From Chalciporus piperatus (taxonomy: Eukaryota > Basidiomycota > Agaricomycetes > Boletales > Boletaceae): a stretch of 64,000 nucleotides of DNA. The stretch spans positions 114,334 to 178,333 of the forward strand of contig JBBPTG010000041.1 of NCBI GenBank assembly GCA_038093975.1, written 5' to 3'. The position numbers were made by a program, and so were the translations under genes. The notes beneath the pieces are model-generated. The model searched no databases and was not told where the DNA came from. It was given only the letters and a program-made list of their open reading frames with translations. Below are positions 13,787 through 24,089 of the stretch, piece by piece; positions within the stretch are counted from its first letter, which is position 1, and every line of letters begins with the position of its first letter.

Positions 13787-16107
13787 TTTGGAGAATAAGG
13801 TCAATATGATCTTGGACTTGCTTGATTTCTTCTGTTTCATTCTGGATTTAACTTATTGATTGTAAAGGAACATTTTAGTACACATGTGTACTAAATATAG
13901 GCACAATATGACAGAAGACTTCATTCAATGATTGACATACAACAATACAAGTACAAAAATCAAAACAGGTGCAAATCAGAGTTAGTTGAGATCCATATTG
14001 ACACTGTCTTCATCATCCTCATCCATGTCCATATCTTCATCAGGCAGTTTCTGTAGGTTGTCCTCAAGCCATTCTTTAACCAATGCCCTGACTTCAACTT
14101 CAACTTCAGACTGCTTGTAGTATGTACTGCCCAACCATTTCATCAGCTGGCCGTCCGTGGGATAAGCGCTAAGGTTGCGAAGATACAAAAGGAATATGTT
14201 GCGAGCAATTGACGATTTGAATGCGTCACGGATAGTGAAAAGTCCTTTGACGTATGAAGACCAATTCGCTTGGGGAACGGATGTTGAGGAATCGAGCGCG
14301 GTAACGATTTCAGTCCAAGCTTCGATTGTATGCGTTGGGTGATCAGATGTGTCGTTGGGAATCATTGCTGCCAGCTTCGCAAACAAGTCATCCACAACAT
14401 CTTGTGGTGGGATCCCACTTGGCGCTTTGCGGGGAGTTTTGGTGCGAGTACCTTCCTCGTCCGAAAACCCATCTGCGGGTGAATGTCGCTTGTCTGCCAT
14501 GTAAAATTTAGTACACATGTGTACTAAATATGGTTAATTAATTCGTACCTGCAGCACTAGCACTTGCAGATGTGCCAGTTTGTTTCCCTGTGCCAGAGAT
14601 CGATGGTTGCCCTAAATATATAATATTTTAGTACACATGTGTACTAAAATATTGCCTGACGACATACCTGATGAACCAGCCACAATTGTAGCACCAGCAG
14701 ACATAATCTTGATGGTTGGGCGCTTGATTTTCTTCTGCACTTTCCATCCTGCAAGCGTAGAGGCCAAAGTGACCTGTTTCTCATCTTTGAGCTTGACTTG
14801 GACAGTCGAGTTTGACAGAAATGATGTAGCCCCAGTGTCGTCCAACATGGTTGCGTCCTGGGATTCCCAATAGGCACGGTTTTCTTCCATCGTCGCAAAT
14901 GGTAGCTGTTCGAAGTTGGGGCCGTAGCCGATCGCATTGATGGCGTTCATGTATGGAGTACCTTTCAAGGGCTTCACTTGATCGATAGTTGGGTCTCTGA
15001 CGCGAGTGATTTGCTTGTGAAGCGTCGAAGCCAAGTCCTATAAGAAATATTGAAATTTTAGTACACATGTGCACTAAAATTTGATTTTACTTACAGCCAG
15101 AAACATTTTCATGGATTGTTCCAAATTCGCATCCAATTTCAAGCCATCGGACGTTTCGATAGATCCAATTCCTGCCTGCCTGACCGTCCGAATGATGTCC
15201 TCGATAGCACTCAAACCAATGGCTTCAACGCGTGGGGCGACAACGGTTCGTTCCATCGCTTTGCCGATAGTTTCGATTGTGTTTGGAGTAGGTAGGAATT
15301 GGTTTAGAGCTGGATTTGTGAATGCGGGCTTGGTCTCAAAGAAGTCCCATCCATTCCACTCAACATCAAGGTCGTGTGAGGAGAGGAAATCATGAATCGT
15401 CTCAAAGAGGCTGGTGCGAAGGTCCCAAAAGATGTCGACGGAAAGGATCTCAGAACGTCCTGGGAAGCGTCTGGCGTCGAGAAGAGCGTGGCGAATGAAA
15501 GTGCCACGTTGAGAACGTGGCATGATTTCCCACTCCACTGGGGTGGCACGGACGACTCGATAGAAGCCACGGAAAAGCTGTTTCCGCAACTCGGATGGGG
15601 AACCATCAAGGCCATCATTGAAAATCTTGTCACTTGCGATGGGCCGCACAACTGAATCTGGATTTGGAGCATCTTTCAGCTCAGATTCATATTTGGCCAA
15701 GAATGTCAGCAAGGTATCTCCCCACTTGAGGTCTCCAAACTTCTTCAGCTGTTCAGAGTTGTCCGATTTGGCATCTGCTACCCAATGTTTGGTTGGAAAG
15801 AGATGTTCGACGACAAGCATAAGGGCGCGAAGCACGACACGACGTTGGCTGAAGAAAAGCCCAATAATCTATGAAGAATTAGCATATTGTCAACAGTGAC
15901 AAGGACAATCATACTTGAGCGATAAGTTCTTCGCGTAATTTTGCATCCTCGAGTCCAAGCCGAAGCTCGCACCAAATATCCAATGCACCCCAAATATCAA
16001 ACCATGTTCGACTGCTGCCACGCTTGGCCGAGAAACCGAAGTGCGACATGGGAAAGATCCAATCAAAGCACTAAATTCAAATTTTAGTACACATGTGTAC
16101 TAAAATT
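13423..16107. repeat. Family of nine 20-32 bp palindromes, core TTAGTACACATGTGTACTAA
   Basis: Copies lie at 13423-13448, 13570-13592, 13612-13637, 13732-13757, 13874-13895, 14506-14529, 14622-14653, 15053-15082 and 16080-16107. Some carry TGCACATGTGCA instead of TACACATGTGTA at the centre. The copy at 14622-14653 is a perfect 32-bp palindrome; others have one mismatched pair. The last four lie inside introns of the minus-strand gene at 13982-16643; the first five lie in its 3' flank. I saw no copy elsewhere in the window. Confidence 0.85.
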
Positions 16108-16643
16108 CAATTAAATGTTTACTTACTTCTCCAACTGCATAGTTAAGAATACCTGTGGTTCCAGGCGCAATTACTTTGACATCCTTGGTACTCCACAATG
16201 ACATCAAGGATTGCATGGACATAGGACTGAATAGTGGCCAGGATGTGGTGACAGGAATCCGTATTTCGCTCGTTGGAAGATAGCCACGATAGAGCCATTG
16301 CAGCTTTGTTGTGAGATTGCGTAAGGTGGGCGCAGTAACATCGGCGTCATTGATCGTGAGCTGCGAGATGCACGTGGTCGTTGCGTTAATGATGGCAGTG
16401 AAGTACTCTGCGTACGCAGCCTCGTATGCTGCGGTTTCCTTTGCTTCTTGTGAACCAAAAAGATGAACGAATTCGGACAGCTTGTTGGAGAAGACCATGT
16501 CCCACTCGCTGTGGAGATGCGTCAGATTTTCCTTTTTGTCCCAGAAATCCATCTCGAGGATAGTAAGCTTGGGTCGCTTGGCCAAGTCAGGAGTGATGCA
16601 ACTGTTTTCGAAAAGAGGTTGAAACTCGGATTGAAGCTGCTGC
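13982..16643 (-). CDS. Unknown multi-exon protein, 5' end cut off by a retrotransposon
   Basis: Six exons on the minus strand: 16643-16127, 16070-15915, 15868-15095, 15037-14668, 14611-14549 and 14493-13982. They join in phase with no stop into about 795 codons, open at the 5' end where the GyA LTR begins at 16644. I do not recognise the family. The protein has no visible transposase, nuclease or kinase signature. It ends in a strongly acidic tail (DEDMDMDEDDEDSVNMDLN) and has a short Ser/Ala-Thr linker (GTGKQTGTSASASA) encoded by the 63-nt exon. Introns at 16126-16071, 15094-15038, 14667-14612 and 14548-14494 are 55-57 nt and each is centred on the palindrome. The fifth (15914-15869, 46 nt) lacks it and has GCTAAT as branch site. 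In the four, the palindrome half TACTAA lies 13-20 nt before the AG and could be the branch site. It may belong to a DNA transposon whose other end was lost. Confidence 0.6.
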
Positions 16644-17118
16644 TGTTACGAACGCTCCATTCCTTATCCTAATCATCCCTACATTCCATTACGCTTACTA
16701 GGTTTCTCTTCGTTTCTTGGACTTAGTCGTTTCACTTTCTCTTTTGTTATCTTATCTTATCGTGTCACGTGACTTACTTACATAAGCTAGGTCTAGACCT
16801 TCGCTTACTAACTGATGACTCACCGCTCACTCGTCAGCATCAGTCAGCATTACTCATCATATGACTCACGCTTACTCATTCCGCAGTAGAGCTAGTTACG
16901 CCATTGGCTAGTAGTCAGTATGAGTCATACCCAGTCACCTACGATAAGGTTTAGTCACAACATGTACAAACATTGACAATAGTATATAAACCCGGGTTAA
17001 CAAGCACTGGCTCTCCAGTCTTGTTCTCCTGGAGTTTCCTCATCGAACCTCAGCCAAGTTCATCGGCTCGCTATTGTCTAGTGTGAGTCTTAGCTCTTAG
17101 TTGAGTTGAGTCGTTTCA
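16644..17118 (+). repeat. 5' LTR of GyA copy 1
   Basis: A 475-bp LTR with ends TGTTACGAACG...GTCGTTTCA. The U3 part carries TTATCTTATCTTATC (three GATA-type sites on the minus strand), the palindrome TCACGTGA, and TGACTCA/TGAGTCA copies. A TATATAAA box at 16983 is followed about 34 bp later by GTCTTGTTCT at 17018-17027, the expected start of the RNA. Small differences from the 3' LTR, such as TTAACAAGC against TCGACAAGC, show age or exchange. Confidence 0.9.
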
Positions 17119-17120
17119 TT

Positions 17121-17130
17121 AGAACAAGAC
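17121..17130 (+). other. Self-priming primer-binding site of GyA copy 1
   Basis: AGAACAAGAC begins 3 nt after the 5' LTR. It is the exact reverse complement of GTCTTGTTCT at 17018-17027 near the predicted RNA 5' end. No tRNA-type TGG site is present after the LTR. This is the arrangement described for Tf1, where the RNA 5' end folds back to prime minus-strand cDNA synthesis. The same pairing is kept in GyA copy 2 (32606-32615 with 32709-32718) and in both LARD copies. Confidence 0.75.
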
Positions 17131-17261
17131 TAATATTTTCTTTTGTCTTAGCGTCTCGTCGCTACCACACGTGTTCTTGTACGCCACTTCAACCGTTGAT
17201 CACTAGTGGGTACCGCGCTGCTTGTTCGCGCCTCGTCATCGCTGACCTTGTTTTTGAATAA

Positions 17262-18477
17262 GTGTCGAGCAACCCCGCCGCATCTTCGCGCGCCGCGTCC
17301 CCTGTCCCTTCCATCCAGTGGAACGGGATACTTGATCTCCCCGCCGTCGAGACCAACCCCGACTTCGCTAACGTCATCGCGAAGCTCGGAAACGCCGTGG
17401 AAGTATATCCAGGCTTCACCAACATCATCGCGGATCTTGAGCGAGAGAACGCCCGTATCCAGGAAGAAGTCGCTCAGACCCGAGCACTAGTCGAGGAAGA
17501 ACGAAGGAGGATCATCGAGGAGTACTCAGTGCCAATCGCGCCAAGGCCTGATTACTCTGACCTTTACGTTGACTGGCTAGAAGAACCGGTAATTCCCCCT
17601 TACCCACGTCACGTATCGACTGTTAACCCCGCCGATCTCCAGATCGACCATCGTCGTTACCCATCATTCCCGCCTATCGAGGCTATTCGGGCATCGCCGC
17701 CGCCCAACCCCCAGCAGATACTAGCCGACGCCTTCGGCGTTGAAGAATTATTCTACCGTGCCTCCTCCATCCCCAGAGCCCCAACCCCGCTCGCTGAGCC
17801 CGTCGATTGGACTACCGTCGACGAGGATCTTCTTGCTCTTCAACACCAATTTCCCATTGGAGTCTCTGGTCGTACGGAAAGTTTCCGCCGCGCTCTCTAT
17901 CACACGCTTATATCCCCGGCAGGTGAGAAGTCGATTCGAGAGAACATTGACGATCGGGTACGTCAACGCCGACGAAGCGACAGGTTACTTAGAGGTATCC
18001 CTGAGGACGCCGGTACTCGTATTAAGGAGAGAGTATCAACCCCGCGTCCTACTCGCCGCACTCGCCGCCCTAAGCCTCTCGTCCCTCTTAGGAAGATTCG
18101 CCCAGTACAGCTTACAGGCCTTCCTGCTACTTTTATACCTCATCTTCGGCCACGTAATTCTCTCAGACGACCTTCGCGTTACCTTTGACTTCGCATACAT
18201 TCTAGTATCGCACAGAAATCGTCCGATAGCATTACCTACTCCTCCCCCTTCCCCTGTTGTATCACAAGCAGAGCTAGAAGAAGACGAAGAATTACCAGGA
18301 CTAGTAGAATCTGATAGTGAAGACGAAGGAGGACTAAGGGAGACAAACACACCAGGAGTGCAACTGTACTATCCCGCACCTCATTCCATCAGAAGAAGCA
18401 TTCCACCGCCACCTTATCAGAGAGACGCCCCTGCTTCGTTATCAGGAGAAACCCTTGAAGGATCTCAGGAGATCTGA
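17262..18477 (+). CDS. Extra ORF between LTR and gag of GyA copy 1
   Basis: Two overlapping frames lie before gag. Frame 1 runs 17262-18188 (308 codons) and starts with a coiled-coil-like Glu/Arg region (LERENARIQEEVAQTRALVE) after PSIQWNGILDLPAVE. Frame 2 is open over 17740-18477 and ends in an acidic and Pro-rich tail (ELPGLVESDSEDEGG, SIPPPPYQRDAPASL). The second GyA copy keeps both frames open in the same way. A possible intron from GTATCC at about 17992 to CTCTTAG at about 18088 would join frame 1 to frame 2 in phase; ribosomal frameshifting is another possibility. I do not recognise a domain. ORFs upstream of gag are unusual for Ty3/gypsy elements. The true start and product are uncertain. 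Confidence 0.5.
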
Positions 18478-18518
18478 AATAAATCTAGTTTTATCCCTTC
18501 CATTCTAGTGCATCAAGA

Positions 18519-19715
18519 ATGTCGGTTCTCGCCCCAGATTTAGCAGCTGCCTTAACAGGCATTCTCGGACATCGTGACGCGTCCATACGGGATCTTGGAA
18601 CGCAGTTGAGACTTGCGTTAGAAACAATGACGGATCAGCTTACCAACGCTCAGAGAGTAAATCAAAATTTAAACAATAATGTCTTGCAGCTTGAAGCGCA
18701 AGTACAAGCCATTCAAGTGCCTGGCGCCATACCAGCTCCTACGGTCGGACCTAGCGGACCTAAGCTATCCAAAATTGTCAAAGATCCAGGAGACTACGAC
18801 GGGTCTAGAGGAAGGAAGTTCGAAGAATGGTGGACAAGAGTCCGAGCATGGATAGATGAAAATAATACCGTGCTAACCGGAATGACGGCGATCAGAGCTA
18901 TCCTTAGTCGGATGACAGGAGGAGACGCCGCAACTTTCTCACGAGCCATGACACATGACATCTTGGAAAATGGAACCACATATACTTCCGCCGAGTTCCA
19001 TAAACGAATCACCGATCAATTCCGCTCGGGCAACGAAGTGGAATATCACCGCAGTCAGATCAAGAATCTGAAACAGGGCAAGATGTCTATGGAGAAATTC
19101 CTTACCACGTTCCAGACTCATCGCCTTATGGACGATTGGAGTGACGCGAGACACATCGAACTTCTAGAGCTAAACGCAGATCCAGAGATCACACATCGGA
19201 TCCTAATGGAGAAAGGACGACTCGACAAATATGACACATATGTCGAAGAGCTACGCCTCCTGGCAGGAAGAAAACAGCTTATCTCCATGATCAAAACAGA
19301 AACCGCCGGTGATACCCCGCAATATAAATATACCAACACGGGCACACAACCGGGTCGTGGTGCCCCAATGGATATAGGTTCTGCCGAAATCGAAGAAGGC
19401 GAGATAAAAGAAGAAGAAGCACCATCTGTCGTAAAGGCGGCCACAAGCAATTTCAAAGAGAAGAAACAAGGAAATTGTTGGAACTGTGGGAAACCGGGAC
19501 ATCCGAAACAGCAATGTCCGGTGCCTAGTACCAAATGCAAGAACTGTGGGTGGTCACGAGGCGAACACAAACGTGCCTGCAAACTTCAGAAGAGACAGGT
19601 GAGAGAACTGTCTACCGAATCTAGCACTCTTGAAGGCCGTTCATTCGACGAAATGAAGGCTTACTTCTACGATATGAAAGATATCGAAATGAAGGGAAAA
19701 GGCAAAGCGGCCTGA
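18519..19715 (+). CDS. Gag polyprotein of GyA copy 1
   Basis: 398 codons encoding the capsid and nucleocapsid precursor that packages the element RNA. The central part (RKFEEWWTRVRAWIDENN, FRSGNEVEYHRSQIKNLKQG, MEKFLTTFQTHRLMDDW) is the retrotransposon Gag capsid fold. Near residue 319 is one CCHC zinc knuckle, CWNCGKPGHPKQQC, followed by a second Cys cluster (KCKNCGWSRGEHKRAC). The N-terminus has a coiled-coil-like stretch (NAQRVNQNLNNNVLQLEAQV). A GGGAAAA heptamer at 19694-19700, in the X-XXY-YYZ register of gag, lies 5 codons before the stop. It fits a -1 frameshift into pol, whose frame is open from there. Confidence 0.92.
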   Translation: MSVLAPDLAAALTGILGHRDASIRDLGTQLRLALETMTDQLTNAQRVNQNLNNNVLQLEAQVQAIQVPGAIPAPTVGPSGPKLSKIVKDPGDYDGSRGRKFEEWWTRVRAWIDENNTVLTGMTAIRAILSRMTGGDAATFSRAMTHDILENGTTYTSAEFHKRITDQFRSGNEVEYHRSQIKNLKQGKMSMEKFLTTFQTHRLMDDWSDARHIELLELNADPEITHRILMEKGRLDKYDTYVEELRLLAGRKQLISMIKTETAGDTPQYKYTNTGTQPGRGAPMDIGSAEIEEGEIKEEEAPSVVKAATSNFKEKKQGNCWNCGKPGHPKQQCPVPSTKCKNCGWSRGEHKRACKLQKRQVRELSTESSTLEGRSFDEMKAYFYDMKDIEMKGKGKAA

Positions 19716-21165
19716 ATGATCTGGGCAAACGGACCGCAACTAACTCGTTAGGAAAATCTGTAAACTATTCACACAGTCAAACGGGGTCTCATGTTGATCA
19801 TGAGCTTGGCCTGGACTCTAGTCAGGTGCTTAATTCCGTTTCCATAATCCGATATCTTTCCGAAAACCCAGGACCACGTTTCATTCGCACGACGGATCGA
19901 GAATTGAAGTTATCAACTTCCATTGCTTCGCAACACCTCCCATCTGCTTTCACACGAGCAGAAGCACTTCTTAATTCAGGAGCTAACACTATCTTCGTTG
20001 ATCAGAGATGGGCTGATAAAATCAAATTGCCCCTCGTACAACTCAGACATCCACTTACAGTATACAACGTGGACGGAACGCATAACTCCGCTGGACAGAT
20101 AACACACTGTGCGGAAATCATTATTCATTTCAATGGACATCGTGAGAAGGCCATTGCAGAAGTCACTGATCTCGGAAAGAATCAGATGATACTAGGATAC
20201 GCATGGCTGAAGCAACACAATCCAGAGATAGATTGGAACAAAGGAACGGTCCACATGACACGTTGTCCTTGGTCTTGTTCCGTTTTGCGAGATAAACCAC
20301 CATTCGCACGTCAACTCGATGATGAAGAACGAAATTCTCTTCGTCACATCAACGCCGCAAAGAAGGATGTACCTGAACCAAAAACGGAAAAGACTCCGGA
20401 AGAACTTGTTCCAAAAGAATATCACAAGTATATTCACCTGTTCAAGAAAAAGGAATCCGAACGCATGCCAACCCGTAAACCGTGGGATCACGCAATTGAC
20501 TTGAAAGACACCTACAAGCCGAAAAAGGGTCGTCTTATCCCACTCTCTGTCACCGAACAAGAAGAAGTCAGCGCATTCATTGATGATCAGCTCAAGAAAG
20601 GATACATTCGTCCTTCCAAATCTGAGCAGACTTCTCCCGTATTCTTTGTTTCCAAGAAGGATGGCAAGAAACGCATGGTTCAAGATTACCGATACCTGAA
20701 TGAACACACGGTGAAAAACAATTATCCGCTACCCCTCATTTCCCAATTGGTTGATAAACTGAAAGGCGCAAAACTGTTTACCAAAATGGACTTGCGCTGG
20801 GGATACAACAACATCCGCATCAAAGAAGGCGATGAATCTAAAGCCGCATTCATATGCTTCCGTGGCGCCTTCGAACCCTTGGTCATGTACTTCGGATTAT
20901 GCAATTCTCCTGCAACATTCCAAACCATGATGAACGACATCTTCTCGGATATGGAAGACACCGTTGTTGTCTACATTGATGACATCATGATCTTTACCAA
21001 ATCCGACGACCCTGCTGTCCATGCCAAGATAGTCAGAGAAGTTCTTCGTCGCCTAGAAGAGAATGACCTCTTCGTCAAACCAGAGAAATGTGTCTTCCAT
21101 ACCAAAGAAGTAGAATTCTTGGGAATGACAATTACTTCCGAGGGAATCAGGATGGACGACGATAA

Positions 21166-21758
21166 TGTTACGAACGCTCAGTTCCTTATCCTAGTCTTTC
21201 CTACACTTACTACGTTTCTCTTTCACTTTTGGACTTAGTCGCTTTCTCTCCCTTTTCTGTTATCTTATCTTATCAAGATCACATCACGTGACCTGCTGAC
21301 ATCAGCGAGGTCTAGCCTTTCGCTTACGTAACGTGGCTGTGCGTGGCTGTGCATCTTCCCCACTGTCCATGACTCATACCGAGTCACCATGACTCAGACT
21401 CTTATTGACTCATTATGACTCACCGTGACTCATACTGACTCACGCTGACTCATCTCGCTTCCTAGTCATATACACTATTGGCTGTTACTCGCCATGACTC
21501 ATATCTAGTCATACCTAGTCATATAGTTAAGGTTTAGCCACAACATGTACAAACACTGACAATAGTATATAAACCCGGGTTGACAAGCACTGGCTCCCCA
21601 GTCTTGTTCTCCTGGAGTTTCCTCTTCTTGAACTTCATGGGCCAAGCGCTCCTGCTTGCCTAGTCTGATCCTCAGCTCTAGTCACTGAGTTGATGTGGTT
21701 TCGCTAGGGCATGTTGTCTGATGATAGCGCTAGCTCTTGATTGAGTTGAGTCGTTTCA
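21166..21758 (+). mobile_element. Solo LTR-B inserted in GyA pol
   Basis: A 593-bp LTR with ends TGTTACGAACG...CGTTTCA, flanked by the exact 5-bp duplication GATAA (21161-21165 and 21759-21763). Removing the LTR and one GATAA leaves the pol frame open across the junction. It is related to the GyA LTR at both ends and around the TATATAAACCCGGG box, but has its own middle, including eight TGACTCA copies between 21370 and 21501. A solo LTR arises by recombination between the two LTRs of a full element. Confidence 0.95.
21370..21501. promoter_or_regulatory. Cluster of eight TGACTCA motifs in the LTR-B U3
   Basis: TGACTCA occurs eight times in 132 bp, five of them at spacings of about 10-12 bp. 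This heptamer is the classic binding site of Gcn4/AP-1-type bZIP factors. The same LTR also has three GATA-type sites (TTATCTTATCTTATC), a TTACGTAA and a CACGTGA box upstream of the cluster. Similar clusters, with seven or eight copies, are in the other LTR-B copies. Binding is inferred from the motif only. Confidence 0.6.
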
Positions 21759-24089
21759 GATAAGGTCAAGGCAATCACCGAATGGCCAACTCCGACAAAT
21801 GTCAGAGGTGTCAGAAGCTTTCTCGGATTAGCAAATTTCTATCGTCGCTTCATTCAGGATTATGCCCAAGTGGCTAGACCCTTGAATGACCTTACCAAGA
21901 AGGATATGAAATTCACATGGGAAGATGCACAGCGTAATGCATTCAACATGCTGAAACAGAAGTTCATCACCGCCCCTATACTCGCTTTTCCAGACAACGA
22001 CAAACGCTTCCGTCTAGAATCGGACGCATCTAATTACGCCACAGGTGCTGTTCTATCTATAGAACAAGGAGACAAATGGCATCCCGTCGCGTTCTCTTCC
22101 CACTCCATGTCACCGGAAGAACGCAACTATCCTATCGCGGATAAAGAGATGCTAAGCGTTATCAGAAGTCTAGAACAATGGAGACATTATCTGGAGGGTT
22201 CCAAGCACGAGTTCGAAATCTGGAACGACCACACAAATCTCCAGTTCTTCATGACTCGGCAAGATCTAAATCGTCGCCAAGCACGTTGGTCTCAATATCT
22301 TAGCCGATTCAATTTCAAATGGTTACACAAGGCAGGTTCCCAAATGGGAAAAGCCGATGCCTTATCAAGAAGAGAAGATCATGCAATCGGTATAGAAGCA
22401 GATAACAAAGCTGTCCTTGTGATACCTCCGGACAGAATAGCTGCCATGTTAACGGTCCAACTCTCAACCGATTCCGATCTGATCAAGGATAAAATCAGAA
22501 AAGCAACCTTCAAAATACGTGAGACAGAAGTCATGAAACTCTTTAAAGAACACGGCATTTGTGAAGAGTCTGATGGAATTCTGATTGACAAGAAAGGAAG
22601 GCTATACGTTCCTGAAGAAGAAGATCTCCGCATGGAGATTATTCGACTTCATCATGACACACCCGTTGCTGGGCATCCCAGATATGAAAAGACAATTGAA
22701 CTGCTACAGCGCAGCTACGCCTGGCCAGGAATGGCTACTCTCGTAAAAGACTACGTCTCACGCTGTGACAGATGTGCACGTTTCAAAGGGATAAACTATG
22801 CTCCTTCTGGAAAGCTCCGCCCTCTTGAAGTTCCGGACCTTCCCTGGGAACACATATCTGCAGATTTCACTACCGATCTGCCACTCTCGAATGGATTCGA
22901 TTCTATTCTTGTCGTCGTCGACAGATTCTCCAAAGAAGTCGAATTCATTCCCTGCAACAAGACAGTCACCGCTCTCGACACTGCTCGTCTTTACCTAACC
23001 CATGTATGGAAACATCATGGACTGCCTAAAACCATCATATCGGACCGAGGTCCGCAATTCGCATCTCAAGTGATGAAAGACATATGCAAACGTCTTGGCA
23101 TTACGCCCAAACTCTCCACCACCTTTCATCCTCAAACTGATGGACAAACTGAGCGTATGAATCGAGATCTACAACAGTATCTCCGTCTATTCACGTCCGA
23201 AAAACAAGAAGAATGGACTGATTGGTTGCCAATTGCGCAATTCTCATACAACTCGAAGAAGCAAGCTTCTACATCCAAGGCACCTTTCAACGTCACGCAC
23301 ACATATTCCCCGAGAATGGGAATAGAGAATTACACGTCTAAAGCACCCGCTGCTACGGACTTTGTTGACACGCTTGCCAACACGTTGAAAGAAACCAAGG
23401 ATAACATAATAGAAGCTCAGAAGCGTATGAAGGCGCAAGCCGACAAACACCGCTCTGAATCGCCATCTTACGAGATTGGTCAGAAAGTCTGGTTGTCTAC
23501 ATCTAATCTCCGCCTGGCGCAGAGATCTAAGAAACTTTCCCCACGATGGTTGGGCCCTTACGAAATCACAACCCTGATTGGACGGAACGCACTACGTTTG
23601 AAGCTTCCGCGTACCATGAAAATTCACCCCATCGTTAATGTTTCACGTGTCAAACCATACAAGGACAGGTTACGGAAGCAAACCGTTGACAAGCCTGGGC
23701 CTGTGATTGTGACAGAAGACAGAGATGATGAATATGAGGTGGACTACATCGTTGATTCTCGTTTACAGGGAAAAACCCTGAAATACCTCGTGCACTGGAA
23801 AGGCTATGCAGAATCTGATCGGACATGGGAACCAAGGTCGAATCTCAAGAATGCACAGGATGCAATAAGGGAATTCAACAAGATACATCCGTCCGCTCCA
23901 CGATTCCTTCGCATGACTCAGAGTCTATTCGAGTCACTATTCCAGCCGTATGACAATTTGACGAGTCAGGTGGATGATGGACAAATCAATTGGTTGAATA
24001 CCGTGCCGGATACCGAAAAGGTATAAGAGACTGATGTTTGATGGTCTTCACTCTCACGGTCTCTCTTCCACAAACCACCATCATCACCA

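Larger units (their letters stand above)
19697..24026 (+). pseudogene. Pol polyprotein of GyA copy 1, interrupted by a solo LTR
   Basis: The pol frame is -1 to gag and open from 19697. Order: protease (ALLNSGANTIFVDQ, where the catalytic DSG is NSG), reverse transcriptase (KKDGKKRMVQDYRYLN, FTKMDLRWGYNNIRI, catalytic VVVYIDDIMI at about 20970), then a break at 21166 where a 593-bp solo LTR is inserted. Past the LTR come the rest of RT (FLGLANFYRRFIQDYAQVA), RNase H (LESDASNYATGAVL, ADALSRR), the integrase zinc finger (HHDTPVAGHPRYEK...CDRCARFKG), the integrase DDE core (SADFTTDLP, ISDRGPQFASQ, HPQTDGQTERMNR), and a chromodomain (YEVDYIVDSRLQG, YLVHWKGYAESDRTWEP) ending near 24026. The chromodomain would direct integration to modified chromatin. 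The LTR insertion and the protease change make this copy defective. Confidence 0.92.
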
